A stretch of 64,000 nt of DNA from Liolophura sinensis (Eukaryota; Mollusca; Polyplacophora; Chitonida; Chitonidae), in assembly GCF_032854445.1 (NCBI RefSeq), contig NC_088296.1, forward strand, positions 1,800,001 through 1,864,000, in the 5' to 3' direction. A program made the translations under genes and the position numbers. Each line of letters begins with the position of its first letter. Within the stretch, counting starts at the first letter, position 1. Shown here piece by piece: positions 23,415-35,387 of this stretch. Below the pieces are notes generated by a model that searched no databases, had not been told where the DNA came from, and saw only the letters and a list, made by a program, of their open reading frames with translations.

Positions 23415-24680
23415 TATATGCTTAGCGCAACTCTCAGCCTTTCGGACTTCTCAGTGCAAGTGTACGCATGTAACTGATTGCAACCGTCAGATTTATTGGC
23501 AAATGTCACTTGTTACATCCGATGGAAGTTCAGGCTTTGTGCTGTGTCAGATTTGCCAGATGTAGGCTTAAGTAAGTAGATTTATTCACACCTGCATCAG
23601 ATTTCGCAGACACTAGGTATAAATGACTCTTTGAAAATATCTCACACGATTATTTGGCCCAGTGTTGGTTGCGTCAATCGCTTCTTTGCGCTAACAAATA
23701 CATGCTTGCTTAGGTGTATTAGGTGTCTGATTGTTGCCATCGACGACTAGGCTTTGAATATATCCTTCACCTAAGACACGGCTGTTCTATCTGTCCATTG
23801 GCTCTTGGACAATGTAGCTGCTTGCTGGAATCCTGCTATCGCTAGTTTCGCTTCGCATCCGGTATCCTCACAAGAAAACCTTGAGCAATGCCGCAGAAAT
23901 GAATCGTTCCTAAACAAATTTTTAAAAAAACGTATTTATCAAATCAAGTGCGAAATTTGGGAATGGGGTGGCGGAAAGTTGTTTTTCTCCATTTTCTAAC
24001 CAGCGGTTCGACGGATATTTCCGATGTTTTAATATCGAAAAATAAATCAAATAATTATCCAAATAAATAATTAAGTTATTATCCATTATTACGAATGAAG
24101 ACTTTCTGTTTTATTTTAGTATTGTTCAAACACGTACAAGTTGCTACAGGACAGTTTGTATGGATAACACTCTACTTGTATAATACTTGGAATAAAGATT
24201 ATGCAATATAGGACCATGCTTTTTGGAGAAAAAAATCTTTACACGATTGGAGATATTTTATTTTGTGACAATTTTGATTTGCAACGGACTGCTTTCACGT
24301 CATACACATTGTTGGTTCTCTACACGATTTTCCCAAATTAGTCGACTCGTATATTACTCACAGCTTTGTTTCTAGTTAATCATAATGAAAAGGACAGTAG
24401 CGTTAGGGCACAAAAACGTCACTTTAATGTCGCCAGAAGAGCGCCGTGTTCATACAACCTGTATCAGTTCGATTTGTTCACTCTTGTGTAGCACTTAACA
24501 GCTTTTCCTGCAAGAGTTACTGTATGTATCGCGTTTGTCCCACGAGCGCCACAGCTGTATTGCTTTTCATGCATCCATTCTTGTACAACGCTGAGCACAA
24601 GGTCAAAAGGTTAATCCCTGCGCGGTGTTTCCTCCACGAGGAACTGTAACCACGTTCCTAGGTGCCTTTGCTACCCTTCC
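23415..24680. other. Unique stretch, no gene seen
   Basis: Some diverged 56-bp-satellite flank up to about 23470. After that it is A+T-rich sequence with no recognised exon. Confidence 0.45.
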
Positions 24681-24725
24681 TCGAGGGAGTGTGGGGGGGG
24701 TGGGGGGGTGGGGGGGTGGGGGAGG
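24681..24725 (+). repeat. G-quadruplex-prone G-rich tract
   Basis: GGGAGTG is followed by three or more runs of seven or eight G separated by single T. Four G runs with one-base loops is the textbook pattern of a very stable intramolecular quadruplex. Minus-strand frames across it give poly-Pro peptides and are artefacts. Confidence 0.9.
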
Positions 24726-25639
24726 TATCTCAAACGTGCTAATGGGGCTTCTCCTAAACGCGAAGGGGACAGACCTACAATCACGTTTGTAAACTCAATG
24801 GCGATGAACGTCCTTCTTAGTGACCAAAATGCTGTTGATTTGAATAACGTTGCTGGCCTCGGCGGAGAAATATTATTAAGTGTTAAGTGGCCGAAACATT
24901 GGCTAACATGAAAGGGCCGCAAAAGAGGATGCTCTTGGGAATAAGCAGATTGAGATCAAAGCGAACAACGCCATTCATTTTGCTGAATCCGGATATTCGT
25001 GTCTTGGTGAATCACATTTGCATGAACATATATACCAACTAAATACGGTGGATATCCTAGTTTTGCAGGTATTAAAGTGTCTGCGGTTTCACACCATTCA
25101 CTAGCAATCCAAAATAGCATCTACTTCAATGCCTTCCCAGAGACCGCGATACTATCACAATACATGGTCATCTTCTTTTCATATCTGAGTTTCCATGGAC
25201 AATCACGACATGTGCTTAGTAAATTTGGTAAATAATTACAACTTTCTGCTTTTGATTAGTCAAATTCTGTCTGCAAATCAAGCGTGTCCAATGAAATGGA
25301 CGATCTGTTTTTTTAAACGAATTTCTGCAATTAATCTGGGGCATAAAAACGACAAAAGACCTTGTATCTGTATACCTCCCCCCCCCTCCCGCATCAAAAA
25401 TGTTTTGTTGTTCACCTTTTTTATGGTTAACTACAACTAAAATGTGTTTGTTCTGTGCAGAATATTTTTACACGGTTTTTAAGCATAATTACTTATAATC
25501 TGTTTACTGGCGTACACCAGAAAGTTTTGATTATACAACCCAGGTCAGTTTCACCGTACCCAAAGCCCAGTGTAAATTTCCGGCCTTAGGCAAATAACTG
25601 TCAAACTTCCCCATGTGTTATGTAAATAATCGCATGGGG
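24726..25639. other. Unique stretch, no gene seen
   Basis: A C-rich run lies near 25377-25390; otherwise nothing recognised. Confidence 0.45.
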
Positions 25640-25755
25640 CGCCATCTCAGACACACCATGCGAACACACCATCTCAGATCTACCAGACGGACACATCATC
25701 TCAGACACACCAGACGGACACACCATCTCAGACACACCAGACGGACACAGTCGGC
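25640..25755 (+). repeat. 27-bp tandem repeat, four copies
   Basis: CATCTCAGACACACCAGACG with GACACAC repeats at 25643, 25670, 25697 and 25724. Confidence 0.92.
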
Positions 25756-25817
25756 CATTTACTGCATCATAAATTACACTGAACGTCCTCGAAAAATGAT
25801 TACTATGTCTCAAAATC

Positions 25818-26230
25818 GAACACTCGTGTACAACTTGTTGTTGTGAACACTCGTGTACAACTGGTCGTTGTGAACACTCGTGTACAACTTGTTGTTGTGA
25901 ACATTCGTGGACAACTTGTTGTTGTGAACACTCGTATACAACTTTTTGTCCTGATCACTCTTGTACAACTTGTTGTTGTGAACACTCGTGTACAACTTGT
26001 TGTTGTGAACACTCGTGTACAACTTGTTGTTGTGAACACTCGTGTACAACTTGTTGTTGTGAACACTCGTGTACAGTTGTGAACACTCATATACACTCGT
26101 ATACACACTCGTATACACTCGTATACACTCGTGTACAACTTGTTGTTGTGAACACTCGCGAACAACTTGTTGTTGTGAACACTCGTGTACAACTTGTTGT
26201 TGTGAACACTCGTGTACAACTTGTTCTGAC
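25818..26230 (+). repeat. 27-bp tandem array with an internal 12-bp sub-array
   Basis: About a dozen copies of GAACACTCGTGTACAACTTG plus TTGTTGT. Inside it, 26078-26138 is an expansion of a shorter CACTCGTATA motif. Its period equals that of the unrelated array 60 bases to the left. Open frames on both strands (to 187 codons) follow from the 27-bp period. Confidence 0.92.
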
Positions 26231-26720
26231 GAGGGCTGTTTGAGAGCAATAACATGGAGATTAGGTTACACGTCTTAAAAACCAAAAATTTTCTTGAATT
26301 TTTGACTTTTGAACGCTTTGTTTTAAAATGTATGTATGAATCACACAAAAGTATTGAAAGTTGCAATCATTTTTTCCAGCATGTGTTTGCTCTGTTGTAT
26401 ATGTACAACAACAACATAAGTTAGCCGAACTATGATACGAAACAGATTAGCTTTGTTTGGTGCTTAAAATGTGGGATAACGTGACAAACGGATTAACTTG
26501 TCAAAAGCGTTATACAACCACAACTTTAAACTAAACTCGAGACCCACACGTTTAAACCCAGATGAATAGTTCAAGAGTAGTGTCTACTTTACGGTGTTTC
26601 GAATGATATAAATTCATGAATAGAAGAAAAACGTGAACCAGGAGAAAACCAGCCATCCTCGGCAGGTAACTGATCAACATTTTCACTGCAGACGGTTAGG
26701 TGTAAATTTATTGACGACAG
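26231..26720. other. Unique stretch, no gene seen
   Basis: Nothing recognised. The sequence is the pre-insertion context of the SINE-B at 26734. Confidence 0.4.
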
Positions 26721-26733
26721 TCACTCTGCAATG

Positions 26734-26968
26734 GTTCAGCATGAAGGGGATAGTGCATCGACTGGTTGACACGTATCACTATAATGGCTCGGACGGGGCG
26801 TCTTACCTGCCTTCGGTAAGGCGTCTCAGTGAAGCAGCACTAGATAAAAGAGCGGTGGAAATTCATCCTGCAACAAGGAGGTACATTACATACACCCAAA
26901 GGATTCCTTCGTCGTCATATGACTGAAAAATTGTTGAGAACGACGTTAAACCGCTAGCACTCACTCAC
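26734..26968 (+). mobile_element. SINE-B, 5'-truncated, with 13-bp target-site duplications
   Basis: GTTCAGCATGAAGGGG, GACTGGTTGACACGTATCA, CTTCGGTAAGGCGTCTCAGT, AAAAGAGCGGTGGAAAT, TCGTCGTCATATGACTGAAA and GAACGACGTTAAACC with a (CACT)n tail match the copy at 33386-33758. TCACTCTGCAATG occurs at 26721-26733 and again at 26969-26981. The duplications prove insertion of an already truncated copy. Confidence 0.93.
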
Positions 26969-26981
26969 TCACTCTGCAATG

Positions 26982-28190
26982 TAATTCATGTTAAACAGCC
27001 CCATGGAGGCATTGTCAGCGTACTGTCAAGACAGGCTAGGAGGCAATGGAGATAGGAAAATCTCAAAAATTCCCTGTACGATTCCTAACATTCAGATATT
27101 CCAGGCACGAAATTCAAATTAGATTTTGAACTGGAAGTCCAAAAAGGGAAACAAGTTCAAACGCAAAACCGATGTATCTCTGTCACCCTCAACGGTTACC
27201 TTGTGGTTTGAATCTGGCGTGTCTTGTCATTGTCATCAAGATGTATGATCTGCCGTGTGATGAAGAAAGATGTTTTAACCAAGTGATTTTTGCCCCCCCC
27301 CACCTCCACACTTCCCCACCTTCTCCCAACCCCACAGCCCCAAAACACTAGAAAAGGAAAAAAATGATGAATAAAAATAATGAACACAGAAACAAGCAAC
27401 GTTTTTCTTTATAAATGCAGCAAATATGCTTCTTAGGCGGGAGAAGGGGGATTGAAAGTTGCGTGTGCTAAGAAGACAGTGAAAGACGGCTATCCGGATT
27501 GCCTGTATGCCGTCAGCACTATAACCTCATCGCACCAATGACAAGTGATGGCACACGACTAGCCGGGTCACCCGAGCCGATATTTTACTCAGGACGTAAA
27601 TTCGTTAGCATCGATTGTCGGAGAAATGCGACGGGTAATCCCGGATAACTTGTATTTCTATCATATAAGCTGACAATGAGGTCGGATCGGTAAATTACAA
27701 CTGGATGGCAAAAGGAAAGAGGGAAAGTTCAAACTACAGAATCACAGACAGACGGGTGTGCAGACGAGAAACCGGTCAGCCATTGTTAAAAGCTGTCTGC
27801 CACTCTGGATGCCATTATACAAAAGACGAAATCAAAAATTGGTAATTTTTTTTTATTCCCAGGGAATTTGACGGATGTCACGTCAGATTTTATAGCCGAA
27901 TAACTCTGGACAATGGTTGACGTCAACAATACCTAGCATTTAGGGAACGATTTAAGCACAACTGTGAACAGTCTGAAGCCATCTGTTTCAAACATTTCTC
28001 CATGAGGGACGAAATCAGATAAGTTTGTTTGCTTGTTTCGGTGTGTTAATTTCGTATTTCAACATTTTTTTGAACAATCGCAATAGTCCACAACACAACG
28101 CTGAAGACACCAGACACGGCGTCCTCGCCCATTAATATACTGACACTCGGCCAACCGATGGACCAAACTCTTGTGTAACTGGGCTCAGGA
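26982..28190. other. Unique stretch, no gene seen
   Basis: A C-rich zone at 27293-27345 (CCCCCCCCCACCTCC and similar) is the only notable composition feature. Confidence 0.45.
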
Positions 28191-28240
28191 TTGAAAGTCA
28201 AAAGCTGTAGTAACTACGCCACGACAGCCGGTAAAATAAA

Positions 28241-28285
28241 AATTGAATCCATGCGTCAGAACAGACATTCGTATACCATCTGTCA
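28241..28285 (+). repeat. Short dispersed motif, copy 1
   Basis: ATTGAATCCATGCGTCAGAA followed by CAGACATTCGTATACC has counterparts on the minus strand at 33991-34020 and 40446-40480. The conserved core is GCGTCAGAACAGACATTCGT. The family is not recognised; it could be a small MITE or SINE remnant or a conserved peptide (RQNRHSYT in one frame). Confidence 0.45.
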
Positions 28286-28635
28286 AGCAAATTGGGAGCT
28301 CAAAACGTTCAGCATGAGATCGGTCCTAATGATACGGTTTTCTGTTTTGTGGAATAAAGATTATTTGTATCCATACCCCACAAATCTACCGCCACCTCAA
28401 CAATGCCTTGGATCTGTTAAATTTTTGAAAGTATTTTTTCATGACAACTGTAGGGATACAAAAATACGCGATGTACTAGGCTGGTTAAATTATAGATCCA
28501 ATATTTTAGTCTGGCAAAAGTCGCCTCAAAAGCATCATGCGCTTTCCAGCCAGCCTTTTATTTATATAGGTTGCAGGAAGCAATAAAATATTTATGCTTC
28601 TTTTTTGTCGTTCATCAGATCTGGCAGCCAGCATA

Positions 28636-28755
28636 TTATCTAGCCAGAGTATTTTTTTTTGTCAGAACCTGTCGGCTTTTTTTCTCACTGTTAGTTGCCC
28701 TTTTTTTTTGTCCTGTTTTTTGTTGGTTTTTTTTGTCTTGTTTTTTTTTTGCGTG
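28636..28755 (+). repeat. T-rich low-complexity zone
   Basis: Repeated runs of six to ten T separated by TGTC/TGTTGG. The Phe-rich frames here are artefacts. Confidence 0.85.
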
Positions 28756-29644
28756 TTGTTTCATAAACGTTCCGTGTCGCACTGTTTTTGCACAATCAAA
28801 ATGAAGAACTACGTTTGACGTAAATGTACCAAAAATCATTTTGGCCTCGTGTTAAACCAGTACAAGACAAGTCTGGAGAATTATGATATAGTTTGAGCGA
28901 AAACGAAAAACGAACCGAGATTATGTTTCATTGTCCACTGTTATAGGCGTCACTGATTTTACCTTCATATCGATGTGAGGATACTTTTTTTCAACGGCTG
29001 CTACCAAACCTCAAGCGAGGTATCACCGTTTTGCATCTAGAATGAACAATTATCATCGGTGGACTTTGAAATAGAGTTTCACTTTGGACTAATAACAAAC
29101 TTATCTCTTGTGGACGTCACTGAAAACGGATTACCGCACCCGTCGTATTGTTACTAATCTTATGATCGCCCATTGATATCCACATCTGTGATAGAAATGT
29201 TGGCAACTTTTAGGTAGGATCAACTGATAGTGGAGAACTTTGGTGGAGCTTTGAATAATACCGCTGGCTAAAATCATGTGTTTGTAACAGAGTAATGACT
29301 GCGCATGCTGATAAAGTCTATCATTAACTTCGTCAATATAAATCACTCAAGTAGTCAAGCGCTGCAGATTAAAATATGCGCTCATCGAGAAAGATTTCAA
29401 GTCATGTGCGGAGGGAAAATGCCTAATGTTTCACGTATGACCTACCCAAGATATAGATGTGGTAGCAAGGCCACTAAGAGCTCGCCCGTTGGAGACATCT
29501 GGATGCTAAACAGCTTCATACATAAAACAATATGTGTGAATTGTTTACTTTCCGGTAGTTATCATGCACACAGAGCATCTCCCCACATGCTTTGTGCTTT
29601 ACATGTACGTAAACACTCATCTTATTACATGCAGTCCAAGTCGG
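28756..29644. other. Unique stretch, no gene seen
   Basis: No repeat or exon recognised. Confidence 0.4.
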
Positions 29645-29915
29645 GGAGACCTGAGATCAAACCCGGGTCGGGTTACACCAAAGTCGTCGCATGGCGTTCA
29701 GCACTGAAAGATTAGTGCAATGAAAAAGGACTGGATGACCCGTTGTCAGTATTATCTGACTGGGTTGGTGTCATGTCTGGTGTTCCCGGTATGATACTTA
29801 AGTGGCGACAACATGGACACGTCCTACCACAAGAAGGTCTAGTATATGAACAATCACCTAGTGTCTCATGGTCGTTATGTGACTGAAAATATGTTTAAGT
29901 ATGACATAAAATCCC
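29645..29915 (+). mobile_element. SINE-B copy, diverged
   Basis: A box-B-like GAGATCAAACCCGGGTCGGG is followed by ACACCAAAG, GGCGTTCAGCACTGA, GACTGGATGACCCG, GGTGTCATGTCTGGTGTTCC, GGTATGATACTTAAGTGG and the tail GTGACTGAAAAT...AAGTATGACATAAAATCCC. The block order matches the copies at 951 and 35388. Confidence 0.75.
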
Positions 29916-32470
29916 AAACATACTTACAGAGATACTAACCTTTTCCATGACATTGATTCTACAAAACACTACTACACAATAAATTTTGTAATACATGATT
30001 ATAATATACACACACACACAGTGCATCAACGGTGGGAGGTCCTCATCGAGATATTGGGACCTAGATGCACGCAGTACTGTTTAACATGCCGCCCATGACA
30101 TGTACTTAAATATCGCTTTCTATGATATACATGGAACCAAGAAATATCAAAAAAGACAGACATGCAAGACCGCGCATAAAGTGCACCATCGACTGCTTTA
30201 CCACGAAAACTCGGGAGAAAATAAGGAAAAACTCGAGTCCAAAAATGTTATTGAATCCACGTCTCGTACGTCTTAGTGACTGAAGGTCCAACACCTAAAC
30301 CAATAGGCCACTTCATCATTCAGTTTGATAAATTAAGCTACAGGCGTGATTTTTTGTTTGTTTGTATAATGTCAGTGCTTGTCATGCCGGGCAGAAATAT
30401 TTATAGTTCTACAGTAAAAACCATGTATTTCTGATTAAGACACGTTTCTGTTTCTAAAAGGCACCGTGTGATGTATCTCTAGCCTTTGGCGTACAACAGA
30501 ACTATTCCAAAATTTTCATTTTTTTACAGTGTTGCCGGATCCATCCATCGTTCAGCTTGTGTACGACTGTCAATGCTAGCATATAATTACCCATAAGGCT
30601 TATGTACTAAAGTCTCAGCCATTTCCGGCTATGCCTTGTGTAATCACGATGAACAGCGTCGGAGCATGTCTACTTTCCTTTACATTTCCAGCAGATAAAG
30701 CGCGAATGCATAAACTCTGTTTTTTGCCCACGCTGCAATATATCAAGTCCATCCTTCCATCAGTGTTTGTCACTTATTTCTGTGGAATTTCTTAAGTCTA
30801 AATAATGAACTTAAAGGGTGGCAGAATTCAGATTCTGTAGATTTGAACACCACAGCATACCACAGCGACCACAGCATATTTAATCTCAAAAGTGACTACC
30901 TGGGTTTTGCTATGATGCCTCATTGACTGAATGATTATGTCTTTTGGAGATGTGGCAGCCATATCGTGACAAAGATGCATTAATGTGTCAAAGGTCAATG
31001 TTTTCAAAGAACACGCTCGCGATTCAATGAGATACAATACACACTGAAAGTATATACACGTTTTGAATAAGGTTTGATTTCTATATTTATTCGTTCTTGT
31101 TTAACGTCAAACTGGGATGAAAAACAAAACATGTACGATGAAGGTCAGTTTAATGGGTAGATGAATCCACACAGCTGGAACAAACCTGTAGAAAGTCGTT
31201 GAAAAATCTGCAAATCGCAACAGTGATTGAATTTCCCCATGCATGTTAGAGTCATTGTTTTATTTAATATCACATTCTTATTAAAAAACTTTGTAGGGAA
31301 CTTTCTCTTTACAAATAAACTCTAAACACGTGTCATTCAAATACAGGAACTTATGGACGAAATTTTTGGGGAAATTGACACCTGATTTTCCCCATCACGT
31401 GACGAATAAGCCTCATCTCATTCACCGGGGCTTTAAGACGCACCCTTCATCAAGGACTTCAATAGTGCCGCGATAAATTCATTTCCATCGATTACAGTCA
31501 TCATTAACGCTGAGAAACTGTGATTAGGCTGTTGTCCTATTGGGCTAGCAGCGGCGTGGGGTTGACCCCAGGGGCCTCTGCGCCATAATTACACCAGCCC
31601 CCAGTGAAACTGTAGTCCAGTCTGATTCAATTAGCCTCTCCTCATTCCTACACTCCAGATTCTACCCTTACTCTTACCACGGCTCCACGGAAAATGACCA
31701 GATGACTAGTGTGGTCAAGTGGAAATTTCGTCGCGCGGATGAACTCTCCAGTACGATCCGTGTAACTAAAGCCAATCTAACCACAGTACAGTAGCCAATC
31801 TGGCTACTTCATTCACGATAAAAGTGAGGGTAGGAGCGCCAGAATTAAGTCAATCCGATACGTGACTTAAAAGTGCTGGTAGGCCTAGCGGTACTCTTTC
31901 TCCCTCCGCAGATTGCATTTCAACATCTGTGATAGAATTAAACAAGCTTAGAGAAATGTGAGAGCCAGGGTGGAAGCCGATAGCGGCCAGTTACACTCTG
32001 TTCCACGTCCATCCTATATCATCTTGTGTTCTGTTTGTTTCCACAGGGTTACCATTCAGTGCTAGACTGTTTATTGAAAAGAAGCACCACGTGCCCGCGA
32101 AACCTTTACCGGTGCACGCATAGTACATGTGCGGCACGCCAAGCACCCTAAAGCTCTGAGCCAGTGAGAGACTTCGGCTTGGCAGTGCTGGTACAAATGA
32201 CGGCTAAACTAACTCAGCCATCTTTTGATTAATTGGAAATTAGTGTCCACCGCACATAATAAGCTTACTAATTTGCCGCCAATCTAAGTATATCTGACAC
32301 AGGTGTACTTTAAGAACAACTGCATAAGTTGTAACGGTATGATGGATAAAATTAACAGTTTAGGTGCTTGGATTTTAACCAGATAACCTAGAACAGAAAA
32401 GCACTTCCTAGGGAACGACAAATTTTTTTACATGTACGTGGGAATATATTTAGTAATACGACGGCTATGG
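29916..32470. other. Unique stretch, possible conserved non-coding zone
   Basis: No gene recognised. A short (CA)n lies at 30006-30021. The interval of about 31380-31900 stands out as repeat-free, with more balanced composition and several TAAT-core motifs (GATTAGG, CATAATTAC, CAATTAGC) and GGGGTTGACCCC; it could be regulatory, but this is only an impression. Confidence 0.35.
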
Positions 32471-32706
32471 GTATCAAGGGCTCTAGTATTAAACCATCGA
32501 ACGGTACAGCGAGCTGAATTTGTATGAGATCCATTGTACCACCAGATGGTATCAAGGGCTCTAGTAGTAAACCATCGAACGGTACAGCGAGCTGAATTTG
32601 TATGAGATCCATTGTACCACCAGATGGTATCAAGGGCTCTAGTAGTAAACCATCGAATGGTACAGCGAGCTGAATGTGTGTGAGATCCATTGTACCACCA
32701 GATGGT
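32471..32706 (+). repeat. 78-bp tandem repeat, three copies
   Basis: TATCAAGGGCTCTAGTAGTA, AACCATCGAACGGTACAGCG, AGCTGAATTTGTATGAGATC and CATTGTACCACCAGATGG repeat at 32472, 32550 and 32628 with few differences. The 100-codon minus frame follows from the 26-codon period. Confidence 0.95.
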
Positions 32707-33376
32707 ACAAAGCGCCCATCATAACAAAAATTGTCAAAATGTCATCTTCTCCTTAAAGGAAAGTCAAGACGAACAGTGAACCTGATATATACAAATAGCT
32801 TTTAACAGTATTTGACGTGAAGTTTGTATCATTTTGACGTTTTTGCTTCTGTAAGCTTGCTCCTTACTGTCCACTACCACTGACTGTAATGGCATAGGAT
32901 ATGGCCTACAAATTATGTGGTGACATTAGCACTTGTGTCAAGAATTTATTCTAAACCCAGTCTGTCGGTGAAACCCTGCCAGACAATCTGACACATTTAC
33001 ATATACATGTCTTGTTGTTTCACCCATACCTGCTGTTTTATTTATATTGTTATTTACTGCATGATTTTACCACCATTCCTCACCCCCTCACCACACCCAC
33101 CAAGCCTCTACACTATACATTCTATTTTTATTGTCCTCGGTATTTCATGCAGTAGGTCTTATACCTCTAATATTATGCGATTCACGCTCGACCATTTCTG
33201 CCTTTCTGCTGACTTACCATGCTTTCTTTTGTCTTTATACACGCATATATTGTAAACCGAAAAATAGACGAATGTAATGACTTCTATATTCGGAATTACT
33301 TTCATTCTATTCTATGCAAAACTGATCTGTTGACCTATTGGAATCTGGTTGTCGTCTCCATATCCCTTTACGAACC
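32707..33376. other. Unique stretch, no gene seen
   Basis: The 82-codon frame at 33007-33255 is Cys/Pro-rich but has no family resemblance. Confidence 0.4.
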
Positions 33377-33385
33377 AGAGTGATG

Positions 33386-33758
33386 CTCTTTGAAGAGTAA
33401 CCGGCCCCAATAGCACATTTGGTAGAGCGTCCACTTTGGGAACGGTAGATCCAAGATTAATCCTGGGACTGGCCACACCTAAGACTTTGAAAGAGGAAGC
33501 TGTACCGTCCTCACTTGGCGTTCAGCATTGAGGGGAAATGCAAAGACTGGTTGACACGTATCAGTATAATGTGGGTGAAGAGGCTTACTTGTCTTCGGTA
33601 AGGCGTCTCAGTAAAGCAGCACTAGATAAAAGAGCGGTGGAAATCCGTCCTGCAACAAGGAGGGACATTACACGCATTCTAAGGATTCTGTCGTCGTCAT
33701 ATGACTGAAAAATTGTTAAGTACGACGTTAAACCGCAAGTACTCACTCACTCACTTAA
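33386..33758 (+). mobile_element. SINE-B, near full length, with 9-bp duplications
   Basis: A tRNA-like head (CCGGCCCCAATAGCACATTT, GGTAGAGCG, GATCCAAGATTAATCC) precedes CTTGGCGTTCAGCATTGAGG, GACTGGTTGACACGTATCAG, GTCTTCGGTAAGGCGTCTCA, AAAGAGCGGTGGAAATCC, GTCGTCGTCATATGACTGAA and AGTACGACGTTAAACC with a (CACT)n tail. AGAGTGATG occurs at 33377-33385 and 33759-33767. If that is the duplication, the element is 373 bp, including about 18 bp 5' of the recognisable head. This is the most complete SINE-B here. Confidence 0.85.
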
Positions 33759-33767
33759 AGAGTGATG

Positions 33768-34082
33768 GTTACCGCTCAAACAGGAAACACGCGCTTTCAA
33801 ATATCTTTTTTTGACAAGTCAACAAAACGCATTGAAAGTGCTCTAAACTTCTGCATTCCAGTTGCCTTTCCGGCATCATTGAAAATTGTTGACCGCTTTT
33901 CTTCACACGAATTCATGAATATCAGTGTATACATTTTAAAAATTCTTTGACAGCTTAGCCAGGAAAGAACGTTATAGATGGTTAATAAATACGAATGTCT
34001 CTGTCGGCGCTTAGATTCAAATGGATAATCGCTTGTACAAACGATGAAGTTTTTACCTATCACCCACAAGTATCATCCGCAC
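33768..34082. other. Unique stretch with a short dispersed motif
   Basis: 33991-34020 (minus strand) carries the second copy of the GCGCCGACAGAGACATTCGT motif described at 28241. No gene was recognised. Confidence 0.4.
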
Positions 34083-34168
34083 CTCATAACGATGGCCTGC
34101 ATCGTCTTAATGAAATATTCTTAAGTACGGCGTAAAACACCAATCAAATAAGTGAATAAATAAAAATT
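34083..34168 (+). mobile_element. SINE-A tail fragment
   Basis: GCCTGCATCGTCTTAATGAA, ATATTCTTAAGTACGGCG and TAAAACACCAATCAAATAAG form a heavily 5'-truncated SINE-A. Confidence 0.85.
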
Positions 34169-34236
34169 TGTGTTTTCTTGTGTGACGTGTCAACACTTTC
34201 ACTGATTCTAAATAGACAAGTGACGTTTAATAATTG

Positions 34237-34482
34237 GGGAGTAGTGATTACAGTGCTAGAGCAGCACGTTGACACAGGGGCCTCTCACCAATGCGGTCGC
34301 TGTGAGTTCAAGTCCATCTCATGCTGGCTTCCTCTTCGGCCTCACTTGAGAAGGTCTGTCAATATCGTGTCGATGGTCGTTGGTTTTCTAAGGGCTCTAC
34401 CCGCTTTCCCACCATTATGCTGGCATGAGTGAAATATTCTTGAGTACGGCGTAAAACTCCAATCAAAGAAATAAATAAATGT
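34237..34482 (+). mobile_element. SINE-A copy, head partly lost
   Basis: AGTGCTAGAGCAGCACGTTG, CCTCTCACCAATGCGGTCGC, GTGAGTTCAAGTCCATCTCA (box B kept), GGCTTCCTCTTCGG, AGAAGGTCTGTCAA, AGGGCTCTACCCGCTTTCC, ATTATGCTGGC, AAATATTCTTGAGTACGGCG and an A-rich tail. Box A is not recognisable. It lies 68 bases after another SINE-A tail in the same orientation. Confidence 0.88.
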
Positions 34483-35240
34483 AATTATTGGCTTGAATAT
34501 CACTGTTTTTTGTCACTAATTTTGCTTTAGTAATGATTTTACATTTGACCATTCCGGCTTGCATGTAAATATTTAATGTCAAACAACAAAATGGGCTGAT
34601 AAATTAGCAGGAGAGTGTATATGCGCGGTTACACGTGACCATTTCCTAACCACCAAGCTGTCGTCGCTGCTCGTATTTTACTCTCTCAGATATAGTATGT
34701 TGCGTTAAACGCCACCTGACATTAAGTTGCACTATTGACTTTTCTCGGCCAGACAGACCACGTGACTCGCAAATTCACGTTTACAGTCTATGTTCCAATA
34801 TTACAGATCTTGCGTGATAATGCGTGAAAAGCCAATAGTGCACCTACTTCACAAGAACGACCATTGTAAATGAATACTCGACTTTTGCAAGAACTCCTTA
34901 CATCGGTATATACGACTTTGTGGCTGCCTCATACACACATTTATGCACAAGGGGTTTCTACAGAGACCACATGGTCGACGCCAACCATCGGCCTGGCGCA
35001 AAGAAGAATAATGAGACATCTGAGATAAAGTATTGTTTCTTCAGATGCTCTTGTTTACTTCATGGTTTGTTCAGCCATACTAAAGTCTACCTAGGGATAT
35101 CCAGATCGTCACTCCGCCCACTCCCTTAGTTCGATGTCCATTACAAGGGCCAGTTCATTAGGGCAATCGTGGTCGACATATTGACAATGTAGCGTTAAGC
35201 TATAATTTGTAATACATTACGACGACATATTCTACAAAAC
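34483..35240. other. Unique stretch, no gene seen
   Basis: AAGCTGTCGTCGCTGCTCG near 34659 is the third copy of the short motif at about 15201 and 17813. No exon was recognised. Confidence 0.4.
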
Positions 35241-35328
35241 ACGATCAAAACCTTGGTCGTTGTAGAGTATGATCAAAACCTTGATCGTTGTAGAGTATGA
35301 TCAAAACCTTGATTGTTGTAGAATATGT
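35241..35328 (+). repeat. 28-bp tandem repeat, three copies
   Basis: GATCAAAACCTTGATCGTTG plus TAGAGTAT repeats at 35243, 35271 and 35299. Confidence 0.92.
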
Positions 35329-35387
35329 AGACTGTATGTACATGAACTAGCTCTCTTAAATATGTGCATCAAATCCATAATTTTGAT

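Noticed and set aside
25803-26366. 187-codon minus-strand Thr/Arg/Cys-rich frame
   Set aside because: Product of the 27-bp array; other phases and the plus strand are also open.
26730-26733. Family C and SINE-B as one composite transposon
   Set aside because: The duplications at 26721 and 26969 define SINE-B as an independent insert, and family C has a different body.
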